In this document: piece after piece, positions 1 to 8,100 of the stretch | Position numbering within the stretch: position 1 is the first letter of the stretch | Layout: every line of letters begins with the position of its first letter | Assembly: GCA_004195615.1 (NCBI GenBank) | Contig: PSPW01000011.1 | Location: forward strand, 1 to 41,580 | Source: Methanobacteriota archaeon | GTDB lineage: Archaea; Thermoplasmatota; Poseidoniia; Poseidoniales; Thalassarchaeaceae | Direction: 5' to 3' | DNA: 41,580 nucleotides | Translations under genes and position numbers: made by a program | Notes under the pieces: model-generated | Database searches by the model: none | The model's input: the letters and a program-made list of their open reading frames with translations, nothing else | Told to the model about the DNA's origin: nothing

Positions 1-38
1 TTATCAATCATTCTTATCGGATTTAATAGGGACGAACT

Positions 39-52
39 AGAGGGTACCCTCT
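39..52. repeat. Perfect 14-bp palindrome
   Basis: AGAGGGTACCCTCT reads the same on both strands. It abuts, and shares its last base with, a long hairpin that follows. No gene is visible before it in the window, so it may belong to the end or the control region of a gene beyond the left edge. It could be a protein-binding operator or part of a composite terminator; the sequence does not decide. Confidence 0.5.
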
Positions 53-85
53 GAGTCCTCGTGAGTCCGAACTTACGAGGATTCA
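52..85. repeat. 15-bp stem hairpin with CCGA tetraloop
   Basis: The arm at 52-66 pairs with the arm at 71-85 over 15 positions, two of them G-T wobbles, around the loop CCGA at 67-70. It is one of the strongest simple hairpins I found in the window. It lies about 57 bases before the first ATG on the plus strand and has no T-tract after it, so it is not a standard terminator. A structured leader, a small RNA element or an operator are all possible. Confidence 0.5.
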
Positions 86-141
86 CATTCACCTCACTCC
101 CTTGATCTACATTCATAAGCCGATCATTCAAATCCACTCTC

Positions 142-402
142 ATGCTTGGTGAATGCGAACACGAATACCTAGAGCCCAATGAGGAAGAGATTGTGCAGTG
201 CTCCGAGGACTACATCCTCTTCAGAGTAACCTGCATCCGCTGTGGGATGGTGGGTTATGCGGGTGGAGATATTTCCTGGAACCCGACTTATTGGGAGGAC
301 GATGCTCCAGAGTCGGATTCTCAACCTCACAACCCAATTCTGCGCACTAGTGTAACCGATGGCTCACAAACTCCCACTCGTGGCTCCCGTCCTTGTGCAT
401 GA
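142..402 (+). CDS. Small Cys/His protein, possible zinc finger
   Basis: An 86-residue protein that I do not recognise. It carries C5-x-H7 near the start and C31-x-x-C34-G after an acidic stretch, a spacing that could bind one zinc ion as in small zinc-ribbon or treble-clef proteins. The segment around residues 46-55 is rich in W, Y, E and D. The last 20 or so residues are low complexity and overlap the 3' end of the convergent minus-strand gene by 56 bases, so the natural C-terminus may be young or the overlap may reflect the border of the GC-rich island that begins here. There is no clear Shine-Dalgarno before the ATG. It could be a regulatory or RNA-binding protein; no function is assigned. 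Confidence 0.5.
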   Translation: MLGECEHEYLEPNEEEIVQCSEDYILFRVTCIRCGMVGYAGGDISWNPTYWEDDAPESDSQPHNPILRTSVTDGSQTPTRGSRPCA

Positions 403-1060
403 TCAGGTGACATAGCCTCACCTTCACTCTGCCTCGGGATATCGCTAACCGCATGCGCCTCTGGCGCTTGGTCATGGAGGCGAAGTCGAGCTCATCCGCA
501 GCGTTGCCCTCGACGAAGTCGATACACAGGAAGCCCTGGCGCATTTCCACTGCCACCCCGTCGAAGCCCTTGTGCAGCCTGACGAGGCTCTTGGGGTCGA
601 ACGGGTAGTCGTCCACGCTGGGTATCATCAGGCCGCGCGCTATCTGGTCGGCGTACAGCCCGTTGTTCGCGTTGATCACCTTCTCTAGGTGCGCGATCTC
701 CCTGGCCTGCTCGGCGATGACCCTGTCCGGGTCCTTGGGTGGGTTGGCCTTGGCGTCCATGCGCAGCAGCCGGCGCAGCGCGGAGAGCACCCTGCTCCTC
801 GCCTTGCCGCGCTTGGCCTCGCCCAGCCTGCCGATTACCGACTGCAGCATCTCCATGGGCACCGGGACCAGCGCCTCGTCACCCACCACGGCAGCGTGCT
901 CGACGTGCTGGCGCCCCAGCACGGGGGCGAACCAGTCAGTGCCGTCGAAGGTCACCGCGGTCCGGTCCGCGTCGAGCGTGCCGATGCGCCTGTGGTTGGC
1001 CGACCCCATGGCGCAGGCGTAGATGCCGTAGCCCCTAGCGCCCTTGCCAACCCTTGCCAA
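347..1060 (-). CDS. Unrecognised protein in GC-rich island
   Basis: A 237-residue frame starting at TTG; the frame is open back to a TGA near 1125 with no ATG, so the true start is uncertain. No family is recognised. The middle (about residues 95-135) is rich in K, R, E and A and includes a stretch likely to be helical or coiled coil; the C-terminal third is basic (K-R-Q-R-R run) and ends with several H and W residues. Base composition is very different from the neighbours: the row 721-780 has 44 G+C of 60, while a row in rpl15e (1981-2040) has 27 of 60. This suggests a recently acquired or mobile-element gene. High GC makes spurious frames likely, but this is the longest frame here, and the plus-strand frames overlapping it are shorter and low complexity. 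Confidence 0.45.
   Translation of the reverse strand: MARVGKGARGYGIYACAMGSANHRRIGTLDADRTAVTFDGTDWFAPVLGRQHVEHAAVVGDEALVPVPMEMLQSVIGRLGEAKRGKARSRVLSALRRLLRMDAKANPPKDPDRVIAEQAREIAHLEKVINANNGLYADQIARGLMIPSVDDYPFDPKSLVRLHKGFDGVAVEMRQGFLCIDFVEGNAADELDFASMTKRQRRMRLAISRGRVKVRLCHLIMHKDGSHEWEFVSHRLH
1041..1060. repeat. Tandem 10-bp repeat CCCTTGCCAA x2
   Basis: Two exact adjacent copies of CCCTTGCCAA. A third, CCTTGCCAA, is at 1231-1239 and a related TTTGCCAA at 1218-1225. The repeat covers the start of the minus-strand gene, so it may reflect slippage there. Confidence 0.5.
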
Positions 1061-1402
1061 GTCGTCCCTCAGCTTCCTCTCAGCCCCCTTGTTGAAGCGA
1101 ATCAGGGAACCACCCCCTCTTCACCGAGGTTCCGATTGGAACCATGGTCGCTCCCGGACTCGGAACCGCCATGGTTCCCGTCGAAGGTAACCATGGTCGT
1201 CGACGAGCTGCCCCCGTTTGCCAAGGGATTCCTTGCCAAGCCCCGGATCATCGCCCCACCCCCGCGAGCGTGGACAGCAGGCTCCGCGCTAGCGCGTCCC
1301 TGCCCCGCTCGAGATCGCCCAGCGCATCGGCCGAGAGCCCCCTCAGCAGCCGCTTGAGCGCAGCGCTGCCGGACTCCGGTTCAAGTCCGGGAGCGCGGAC
1401 CA
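1061..1402. other. GC-rich stretch without a convincing gene
   Basis: These 342 bases separate two minus-strand genes. They hold three CCATGG-centred palindromes (1141-1148, 1169-1176, 1190-1197) set in GGAACC-type sequence, TTGCCAA repeats, and on the minus strand an open frame ending with TGA at 1248-1250 whose translation contains ALKRLLRGLSADALGD, a plausible amphipathic helix. That frame has no start codon upstream that I trust and may be a gene remnant. The right end carries a tRNA-like 3' end. I see no promoter. The whole stretch shares the high GC of the adjoining unrecognised gene and is best read as part of the same foreign segment. Confidence 0.4.
1371..1402 (+). other. tRNA 3'-end-like sequence (T arm, acceptor, CCA)
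   Basis: TCCGG-TTCAAGT-CCGGG forms a 5-bp T stem (one T-G wobble) with a canonical TTCRANY loop, followed by the 7 bases AGCGCGG, a discriminator A and encoded CCA. A matching acceptor strand CCGCGCT lies at 1284-1290, but the bases between lack the T8, D-loop GG and a convincing anticodon arm, so I do not call a complete tRNA. It sits exactly where the GC-rich segment meets normal-composition DNA, as would an attachment-site remnant left by an integrating element. A chance match in GC-rich DNA is the alternative. Confidence 0.3.
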
Positions 1403-1813
1403 CTAACCCTTCAGTTCTACGAGCGGGATTCGAATCGCTGGTATTCTGAATGGGAAGATGTGGCGACTAGTCTTTGGTGGGTAAACGTCCTCCGAGAAAC
1501 CCATCTCCAGAACTTCATCCTTGGTTATGGATTCTCTTCCGCAACCAGGCCAGACACCAACATTTACAGATTCATCCAATAGATAATCGATCATTACAAC
1601 AGGTACTCTATCGAGGCCCAGTAGCCTCGCAGCGGTCCATTTGTGATGCCCATCCAAGATGACAAGGGAATCCCGATCCACAATGATCGGCTTGTAGAAT
1701 CCACTGTCAAGCAGCTTGGAAACCCTCTTCTCTAAGTTGTCAGTAATGACCTCCTCGTGACCCCTTAGAGAGTCAATCTCAATGAGAATTACTCCGTCCA
1801 TATGACCACTCAT
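1403..1813 (-). CDS. ParB-like / SerK-like protein
   Basis: A 136-residue protein of the ParB N-terminal (ParB/sulfiredoxin) fold. The diagnostic stretch is LDGHHKWTAARLLG at about residues 53-66, followed by VPVVMIDY; the D-G-H-H-[KR]-W motif is typical of stand-alone archaeal ParB-like proteins, of which Thermococcus SerK is a characterised ATP- or ADP-dependent free-serine kinase. The C-terminal P-P-K-T-S-R-H segment also resembles that group. There is no helix-turn-helix DNA-binding region, so a plasmid-partition role is unlikely. Serine kinase activity is inference; a nuclease or regulator remains possible. It is divergent from rpl15e, with 64 bases between the two start codons and a shared TATA-like palindrome, and is probably leaderless. 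Its 3' end meets the GC-rich island. Confidence 0.65.
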   Translation of the reverse strand: MSGHMDGVILIEIDSLRGHEEVITDNLEKRVSKLLDSGFYKPIIVDRDSLVILDGHHKWTAARLLGLDRVPVVMIDYLLDESVNVGVWPGCGRESITKDEVLEMGFSEDVYPPKTSRHIFPFRIPAIRIPLVELKG

Positions 1814-1836
1814 CGTTCCTCAATCATGCAAGCAGG

Positions 1837-1848
1837 CTCATAAATGAG
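1837..1848. promoter_or_regulatory. Shared TATA-like palindrome, divergent promoter
   Basis: CTCATAAATGAG has CTCAT/ATGAG arms around an A-T core. Its centre lies about 30-35 bases from the starts on both sides. Archaeal TATA boxes sit near -26, so transcription would begin just before rpl15e on the plus strand and at the ATG of the ParB-like gene on the minus strand. Shared use is inference. Confidence 0.4.
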
Positions 1849-1877
1849 TTCTAGGTCGGCGGGCCGCTAGAGGTCTA

Positions 1878-2468
1878 ATGATGGGTTTACACAAGCACAT
1901 AAGTGAAGTCTGGAAGCAGCCCAAAGATGGCCTCCCATCTAGGTACCGAATCGAAAGGATGGCCGCTTGGAGAAAAGATCCAGTTTTCTCTCGGATCAAT
2001 AAACCCACTCGTATAGATGCAGCTAGAAGGGTTGGCTACAAGGCAAAGCAAGGAGTCGTCGTAGTACGTACCCGAGTCCGACGTGGTGGTCTGAGGAAGG
2101 GCAAGGTGCACATGAAGAGAAAGCCTTCCAAGGCTGGAATCAAGAAGATCACCATGGGCAAGTCGATTCAGAGAATAGCCGAAGAGAGATCTTCGAGAAG
2201 ATACCCGAACCTAGAAGTCCTCAACTCATATTGGGTCGGAGAAGACGGCAAGAACAAGTTCTACGAAGTAATCATGATTGATCCAGAGCATCCCGCGATC
2301 AAGTCTGACAAGGACCTAGGATGGGTTTCCAGCGGTTCAAGCCATCGAGGCCGAGCTTTCAGAGGTAAGACCGGGGCAGGCAAGAGAGGAAGGGGTCTAT
2401 TGAACAAGGGCAAGGGCGCAGAGAAACTCCGACCAAGTCTCAAGGCGAACAAGAACCGAGGAAAGTAA
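1878..2468 (+). CDS. rpl15e: 50S ribosomal protein L15e
   Basis: A 196-residue, strongly basic protein matching archaeal and eukaryotic L15e over its whole length. Recognisable parts are the N-terminal LHKHISEVWKQP, the R-x-G-Y-K-A-K-Q-G-V-V-V-V-R-x-R-V-R-R-G core near residues 52-70, the SYWVGEDGKNKFYEVIMIDP segment, and the G/R/K-rich C-terminal tail. L15e is an rRNA-binding large-subunit protein present in archaea and eukaryotes but not bacteria, so it fixes the domain of the organism. Two adjacent ATG codons occur; the second (1881) gives the usual single-Met N-terminus and either is possible. A TATA-like palindrome lies 30 bases upstream, which suggests a nearly leaderless mRNA. Confidence 0.95.
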   Translation: MMGLHKHISEVWKQPKDGLPSRYRIERMAAWRKDPVFSRINKPTRIDAARRVGYKAKQGVVVVRTRVRRGGLRKGKVHMKRKPSKAGIKKITMGKSIQRIAEERSSRRYPNLEVLNSYWVGEDGKNKFYEVIMIDPEHPAIKSDKDLGWVSSGSSHRGRAFRGKTGAGKRGRGLLNKGKGAEKLRPSLKANKNRGK

Positions 2469-2489
2469 CCTTACTATTCCGTCAGATTG

Positions 2490-2771
2490 ATGCCGAGTGA
2501 TGAATGGCATCCCACTATGGCGGACCGTCACGCATCGGAAATCAGGGGATTACCGGTAATCATTCCCGATGGACGATTGCTGGGTACGGTCCATGATACG
2601 GTTATTGACGTGAACAACTGGTCATGCACTCATATTTTTGTTTCAGATCCACCCGATGCATTGGTTGAGGGGCGAACACACGTCGCCGTGCCATGGAATT
2701 GGGTCAGGTCAGTCGGAGACGTAGTTCTATTGCGGTGGTTCCCCCAGACGCCCATTCCCCGAAATCTCTAG
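2490..2771 (+). CDS. PRC-barrel domain protein
   Basis: A 93-residue protein formed almost entirely by a PRC-barrel: S-E-I-R-G-L-P-V-I then DGRLLGTVHDTVIDVNNWSC, THIFV, and later HVAVPWNWVRSVGDVVLL. PRC-barrel proteins of this short archaeal type are small beta-barrels linked in other lineages to RNA metabolism and, in haloarchaea, to cell-division scaffolding (CdpB family). ATG at 2490 is chosen; TTG at 2487 or ATG at 2517 (beginning MADRHASEIRG) would also keep the barrel. It follows rpl15e by 21 bases and may be co-transcribed with it. The domain call is firm; the partner is unknown. Confidence 0.75.
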   Translation: MPSDEWHPTMADRHASEIRGLPVIIPDGRLLGTVHDTVIDVNNWSCTHIFVSDPPDALVEGRTHVAVPWNWVRSVGDVVLLRWFPQTPIPRNL

Positions 2772-2830
2772 ATTCAACTATCGAACGTGATTGCGATACC
2801 GTTCAAAAGGAAAGGGCGAACGGCCGAACG

Positions 2831-5035
2831 ATGCGACTCGTCTGTGTTTTCGTGGTCTCGCTCCTTCTGACAACCACGGCTTCCGTTGGCGCCACAACCA
2901 CCAAAGGGGTAATTTCTTGCTCAAACTCGAGCCTAGACGCCCTTCCTGGAAACTGGAGTATGCCTGACCAGACGTGTCTGAGGGTCGACTTGGGAGTTCT
3001 TCTCCCGGGGGATTCTCTGTTTTTCGAAATCTCATCCGATTCTGATGTAGATGTCCTGCTCTTCCCTTCGAACACAGTTTCAGTTTATCAGAACGAACAA
3101 TCTTACCGGTTTGACTCAGTTTGGATTAGCGAATCTGTGTTCGAGTCGTTCTCTGGAGAAGGCGAGTGGCATTGGACGGTTCCATCCGATCGAGACTCGA
3201 CAAGGTGGTACCTCGTGATAGACAATCTGGCACATCCCCAAGACTCAGGAGAGGGCTCGCAAGGAGGACAATCTTCCGAAGTTACTCTTGATGGGGGGTT
3301 GATTTCTCCCCAACAATTTACCCTCTCTGATTCAATTCACAGGGTTGGTTCTGGCGACTATTCAATTGTCCACGGACCCCTCACCGTGGACGAGGGCACT
3401 ATCGTGGAAATTAATGCTAGAACCATGGAAGGAGAACCGGACATTTTCGTTATGACCGAGACTGCTTTCTATTACTACTCACCAACCTCAAACTGGTCTT
3501 CTTCTCTACGGATAATTTCAGCTGACATGCTACTAATATCCAACGAACGTACCATCTCATGGGAGGTTAGTGACACGGAGGACGAAGATCTGTACATTGT
3601 GGTGGATAATCGCCCGGGACCCGGAGGGGGCGGTGCAGGATCTTCAAACGTCGCTGTGACGGTGACTGTCACTCTTAGGCCAGTGCTGGAACCTTCTATC
3701 TCCAGTCAGACCAATCTCGACTCCGTTGATGTTGGTGCTCAGGTGACTCTCTCTGCCTCTGGAACACCAAACAAATCTGACCAAATTCCTGACTCGGGAT
3801 TTTCGTGGGACATCGATGGAGATGGGGTCAATGACTGGAGCGGGGTTACAATGGATCACCATTGGGAAGAGCCGGGAAACTACACTGTCCGGCTATCAGT
3901 AACATCTGTCGATTCTAGGAGTGCCAGTGTCTCTAGGACGGTAAGGGTGAATGACATGACTGCTCCTATAGTTTCCCTTGGCGTCTCAGGAGAGGTAACG
4001 AAAGGCTTCGGAGAACAACTGTCCATTAGTGGTACGTTCACGGATAATTGGGCTGTAGAGAGTCTGGATTGGATGATCGATGGTGAAACAATACTCTCCA
4101 ACTACTCCCTAACAGACCCTACTTCGACCCTACTCCTGCATGTTTCAAACGACTACTCACCAGGTCAACATGTGATTTCTCTGGTTGTTAGAGATAGGTC
4201 TGGAATGACCACTCAGCAAGATACTCTAGTGAATTTCATCGATGTCACAGCTCCTGAGATCTCACATTATGAAGCTCAGATTGAAGTAAACTACGGAGTT
4301 CCAACAATCCTGCAGATTTTTGCGCAGGATAACCAGTCGGAGGGACTCGATTACATTTGGACAATAGGGCAGGGTACTGACAATGAGATTCAGTTCAGTG
4401 GACCCTTGGTAGTCTACGAATTCAACTCAGAGGGACCAACAAATGTGGTATGCAGAATTGAGAACGATGCCGGCCTCACATCCTATGCGGATATCCTAGT
4501 CGTTGTAAAAGAAAGCGAAACCAACAGTGGTCTCGGTCGGCAGGTCATCGCAGTCATCGCAGTAATCCTTCTGATCATAATTTCAGTGGCGGCTTTCTTC
4601 TTGTATAATTCTGCAGTGAGTCGTAGAATGTCAGAATTCTCCGATGTCGAAGAGGACGATGACTCGCCTAAACAAAACCCCTCACCTCAAATGCAGGCCC
4701 AGATGTGGAGTAGTGGCGACACTTCCTCTTCGTTCAAACCACCTCAAGAGGTAACGACAAGACCATTATCCGGAGATGAAATGTTCGATCTACTTGACCC
4801 TCCTCCATCAGCCCGAGAGGAAACCAGAGTACCAACGGATTTGGGAGACTCTCTACTCGAGGATCTCCAATCGACCCCTGAGCAAATCAATCTCGAACTA
4901 CCTGCAGGAACAACGGTAAGGTCGGATTGCAGCAAATGCTCCAGAGCATTCGAGATAACACTTCCAGAAGGTCTTGATGCGGCCTACACCAACTGCCCTC
5001 ATTGTGGATCAGAAGAGATGGTCGGGACCAACTAA
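2831..5035 (+). CDS. Membrane-anchored PKD protein with cytoplasmic zinc ribbon
   Basis: A 735-residue exported protein. Residues 1-20 form a signal peptide (MRLVCVFVVSLLLTTTASVGA). Two similar N-terminal beta-rich units follow, each ending in a WYLVIDN / LYIVVDN strand and a G-rich linker, like bacterial pre-peptidase C-terminal domains. A PKD-type domain with DIDGDGVNDW begins near residue 325, then further Ig-like units. One membrane helix lies at about 571-595 (VIAVIAVILLIIISVAAFF). The remaining 140 residues should face the cytoplasm and end in a zinc ribbon with C700-x-x-C703 and C722-x-x-C725. The frame is open further upstream, but that part would overlap the PRC gene and lose the signal peptide, so ATG 2831 is preferred. 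Function unknown; adhesion, substrate capture or surface sensing would fit. Confidence 0.75.
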   Translation: MRLVCVFVVSLLLTTTASVGATTTKGVISCSNSSLDALPGNWSMPDQTCLRVDLGVLLPGDSLFFEISSDSDVDVLLFPSNTVSVYQNEQSYRFDSVWISESVFESFSGEGEWHWTVPSDRDSTRWYLVIDNLAHPQDSGEGSQGGQSSEVTLDGGLISPQQFTLSDSIHRVGSGDYSIVHGPLTVDEGTIVEINARTMEGEPDIFVMTETAFYYYSPTSNWSSSLRIISADMLLISNERTISWEVSDTEDEDLYIVVDNRPGPGGGGAGSSNVAVTVTVTLRPVLEPSISSQTNLDSVDVGAQVTLSASGTPNKSDQIPDSGFSWDIDGDGVNDWSGVTMDHHWEEPGNYTVRLSVTSVDSRSASVSRTVRVNDMTAPIVSLGVSGEVTKGFGEQLSISGTFTDNWAVESLDWMIDGETILSNYSLTDPTSTLLLHVSNDYSPGQHVISLVVRDRSGMTTQQDTLVNFIDVTAPEISHYEAQIEVNYGVPTILQIFAQDNQSEGLDYIWTIGQGTDNEIQFSGPLVVYEFNSEGPTNVVCRIENDAGLTSYADILVVVKESETNSGLGRQVIAVIAVILLIIISVAAFFLYNSAVSRRMSEFSDVEEDDDSPKQNPSPQMQAQMWSSGDTSSSFKPPQEVTTRPLSGDEMFDLLDPPPSAREETRVPTDLGDSLLEDLQSTPEQINLELPAGTTVRSDCSKCSRAFEITLPEGLDAAYTNCPHCGSEEMVGTN

Positions 5036-5089
5036 CCTCACTGAAACAGTGATATTCAGAGGTTCAAACAGGGCAATACCCTATAGCGC

Positions 5090-5102
5090 ACCTCTAGGAG
5101 GT
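5090..5102 (+). promoter_or_regulatory. Shine-Dalgarno inside a small hairpin
   Basis: ACCTC-TAG-GAGGT forms a 5-bp stem containing the Shine-Dalgarno GGAGGT ten bases before ATG 5113. If transcribed, pairing could hide the ribosome-binding site. A CTATAG stretch at 5081-5086 could instead act as a TATA box and make the mRNA nearly leaderless. Confidence 0.3.
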
Positions 5103-5112
5103 ACGGTCTAGA

Positions 5113-8100
5113 ATGGACCGAGAACCGCATCTGAGGAAAGAACCCTCAGGATTGGCTAAGGTCACTCTAATTCTAGCAGTAATCTTCGTCTCTCCGTTAC
5201 TGCTTCCCTTCGCTAGTGTCAATGGGGAGCCGAGATTCGAATCTAGCGATTTTGGGATACTCGAGGAACTCAACGAGATGCTCGATGAAAGGGATTCTTT
5301 CCTCGGTTCAAACTCAGTCTCACCTTTGGCAGATGCAAGAATTGACGCGGTTCGCGACGCAGTCATTTCTTCGGGTCCAGATAGCCCTATCTCTGCGGTC
5401 GGTCCAACTATCGACGGGCTCTCACTGGTCAGCACCTCGCCACCTGCTCCCGAACACCCGGCTCCTTACGACCTATTGCTTACTGGAGGAAATAACCCCG
5501 GAATGGTCGACAACATCTGGCAGACCCTATTCAACATAACAGACTACGTCATTTGGACTCAGTACATAGACGCCAATGGCCAAATTACCGAGCAGTATCA
5601 GGTAGTCTCATTCAGCTCCTCCCTATTCTCCCTCCTAAACATAAACACCGAGGCTCTACTGCATTCAGTCGACGTTGATGGGGATGGCGACGACGACATC
5701 CAAGTCGGATTGAAGGTAGACGTCGAGTTCATTGGTGGTTGGGGCATAGAGGATGGCACTCTTTGGATTGAACCTGGAATCGAATTCACAGTCAGAGACA
5801 TCGGAAACAGTGCCTCTGATCCCGACTGGGATAGCATGGAGGCACTCCACGTATCCCTGATTAAGGCTTTCTCCTACTCGGCTTCCGACTCACTTCTGAA
5901 TCTTGGAGAAGGCGAGAGCTACGTTTGGATAATCGACTCGAGATTCACCACTCCGCCAAATGACTTCAAGTTCGAAGTTGGAATAGAGAGGATATTCTTC
6001 GACTTAGCGGGAACCGGTCAGGACTTCGCCGCGACCCTCCTTGCCGCCATTACAGACCCCTTTGGGCTCGCCGATCCTCCAGAAGAGTCCGGAATCACAT
6101 TCGCATCCATAGCTTCCCCCTACTCATTGAGATTTGAAAACGGTGGTCAAGACGAGTGCTCTGATAGTTACAACACCTCAGAATTGTACACAAGAAGCTC
6201 GATGGAGATTTCATGTGGAGTTTCAGCAGGATTTGGCTACATTCACTACTCGCCACCCGATGACAATTCCAACAGAAAGATGTGGGAGCTCGCATACATC
6301 GATGCCAGGTTCCACCCACATAGGGAGTCAAAGCGCCTCCCAAGTTCTGCAGAAATTATCGTCCGAACAGACAGCGTGCTCCCTACCTTGGGAGGTCTGG
6401 AAGGGGAGAAGAGCCTCACTACTCTAGAGTACTGGGCAGATCGAAGATCAGACCTACACATCCACTTCCACGAGGATCGCTCAGAATTGCCCGAATCGGA
6501 GTCCGACGGCTCATTCGGGAATACCACCGATTCACTTGGTTGGTTCAGGGGCATGCCTGCTGGAACCCTCTCAGAGGGACAGATAGAGAGAGTATTCCGA
6601 ATGCTAGGGTCGACGGATCAACCAGAACTACCGGGAGACATCCCAGAGAGACTGGGATTAATCATTGGAATCAAGAACTTCACTCGCGATAGCAGTCAGA
6701 ACGTAGACGATCCCACACTGCCAGTGAATCCAGCCGACCCACCAGATAGTCTGATCGTAGTAAGGTCAGTCCAGCCAATCCAAGAGTTGGACTACACGTC
6801 TTGGTTCTCTCGTGGTGGAGAGAGTCAGGATCACAGACGAATACACATCTTCGCAGACTCAATTCCATCAGCAGTTGCAGTGTACGGGTCATTCGGACTT
6901 GGAGGTTCAGCGGAATCGAACAACTCTCTAGACTCAGGCAATAATCTAGACTTCATCTCCAAGATAGTAGACTCAGTCATCCTCAATGTCGTTGACGTGT
7001 TCCTTGATGTGGGGAGTATCTTGAATGAAGTCCCATCTACACTAGTAGAGCTGATTAGTGGAAGCGTTGACGCTGGAGGAATCTCAGGAAGGGAGATTCA
7101 CCTTCTCATGACTGATAATTGGCTAGCATCAAGAAATCCATTTCCACTAGACGAACTTTCGATGCAAATCGGATCTTCGGACCACCTAACATCACCGGGA
7201 AACCACGTCATTCTGTCTCGAGACCGTGGACTTGGCATGATTCAAACAGATCACGGGCCGAAGGATCCCCTTGTCCCAATCGCAGCCAGCATTAACTTCT
7301 CTGGACTCCAAGCCTTCTCCCTAGTTGATTCTAACTCCTCCGACACTCAGGAACTGACCCTCAAGACAGTTTCCAATGAGGATATCAGATTGGCCTACGT
7401 CAGTCACCAGACGTCTTCCTTGGAGGATTCAGATTACCAGTCTGCATGGCTATCCGACGTTCCCAACAACATTACCATCTCGGTATCAGCTAGTGGTGTT
7501 GACTACTCTGCATCTTCGGAAATAGACTCGATTATCTACTCTGGATTCGACGGCTCCCACCGACAGGTCGTACGGATATCCGGCTTCCCCAGCTCTTTCT
7601 CAACTACATCGGGCTCAGTTCTCTCTTGGTCTTCAGATTCCGCAATCGACCTAATTGAGGCCCAGATTAGTGACTCCACAGAGCCGTTGTCCATGGTTGG
7701 AGACCACTTCCTCTTCCATCACGATCCTATGAGCAATACCTCATCTTTGTCAGCCACTGTATCCGGAGTCAGTGAGGTGGGGTGGATCTCCCCCCTTGAG
7801 GCGGGTGCCCCTGGAAATGCTGGCATTGGCACCGCATTCGCCACCATAGAGGGAAAGAACACAATGCGCATCAACATCGGAAACGCCCCCTCAAGTGAAA
7901 ACCTCCCGCTGAACGTGCTAGCTGAGATTGATCCCCTGCCCTCCAGCCTGTCGGTTCAGATTCCTACTGGTTCCGATGCAGGACCTTCTCTTGACATACC
8001 CGAACTAAACTCTTCACAGGGAATGACTGGGGTCGCATTCTTCATCGGGGGATTCTCGGATTTGGGAAGATCGGTAAACGGGGTCCTATCTGGAATAACC

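Noticed and set aside
45-53. TACCCTCTG shared by the left-edge palindrome and the right-edge repeat (41405-41413)
   Set aside because: A 9-base match is expected by chance in a window this long and the flanks differ.
1284-1402. A complete intron-containing tRNA gene
   Set aside because: The T arm, acceptor stem and CCA are good, but T8, the D-loop GG and an anticodon stem are missing, so only the 3' end is reported.
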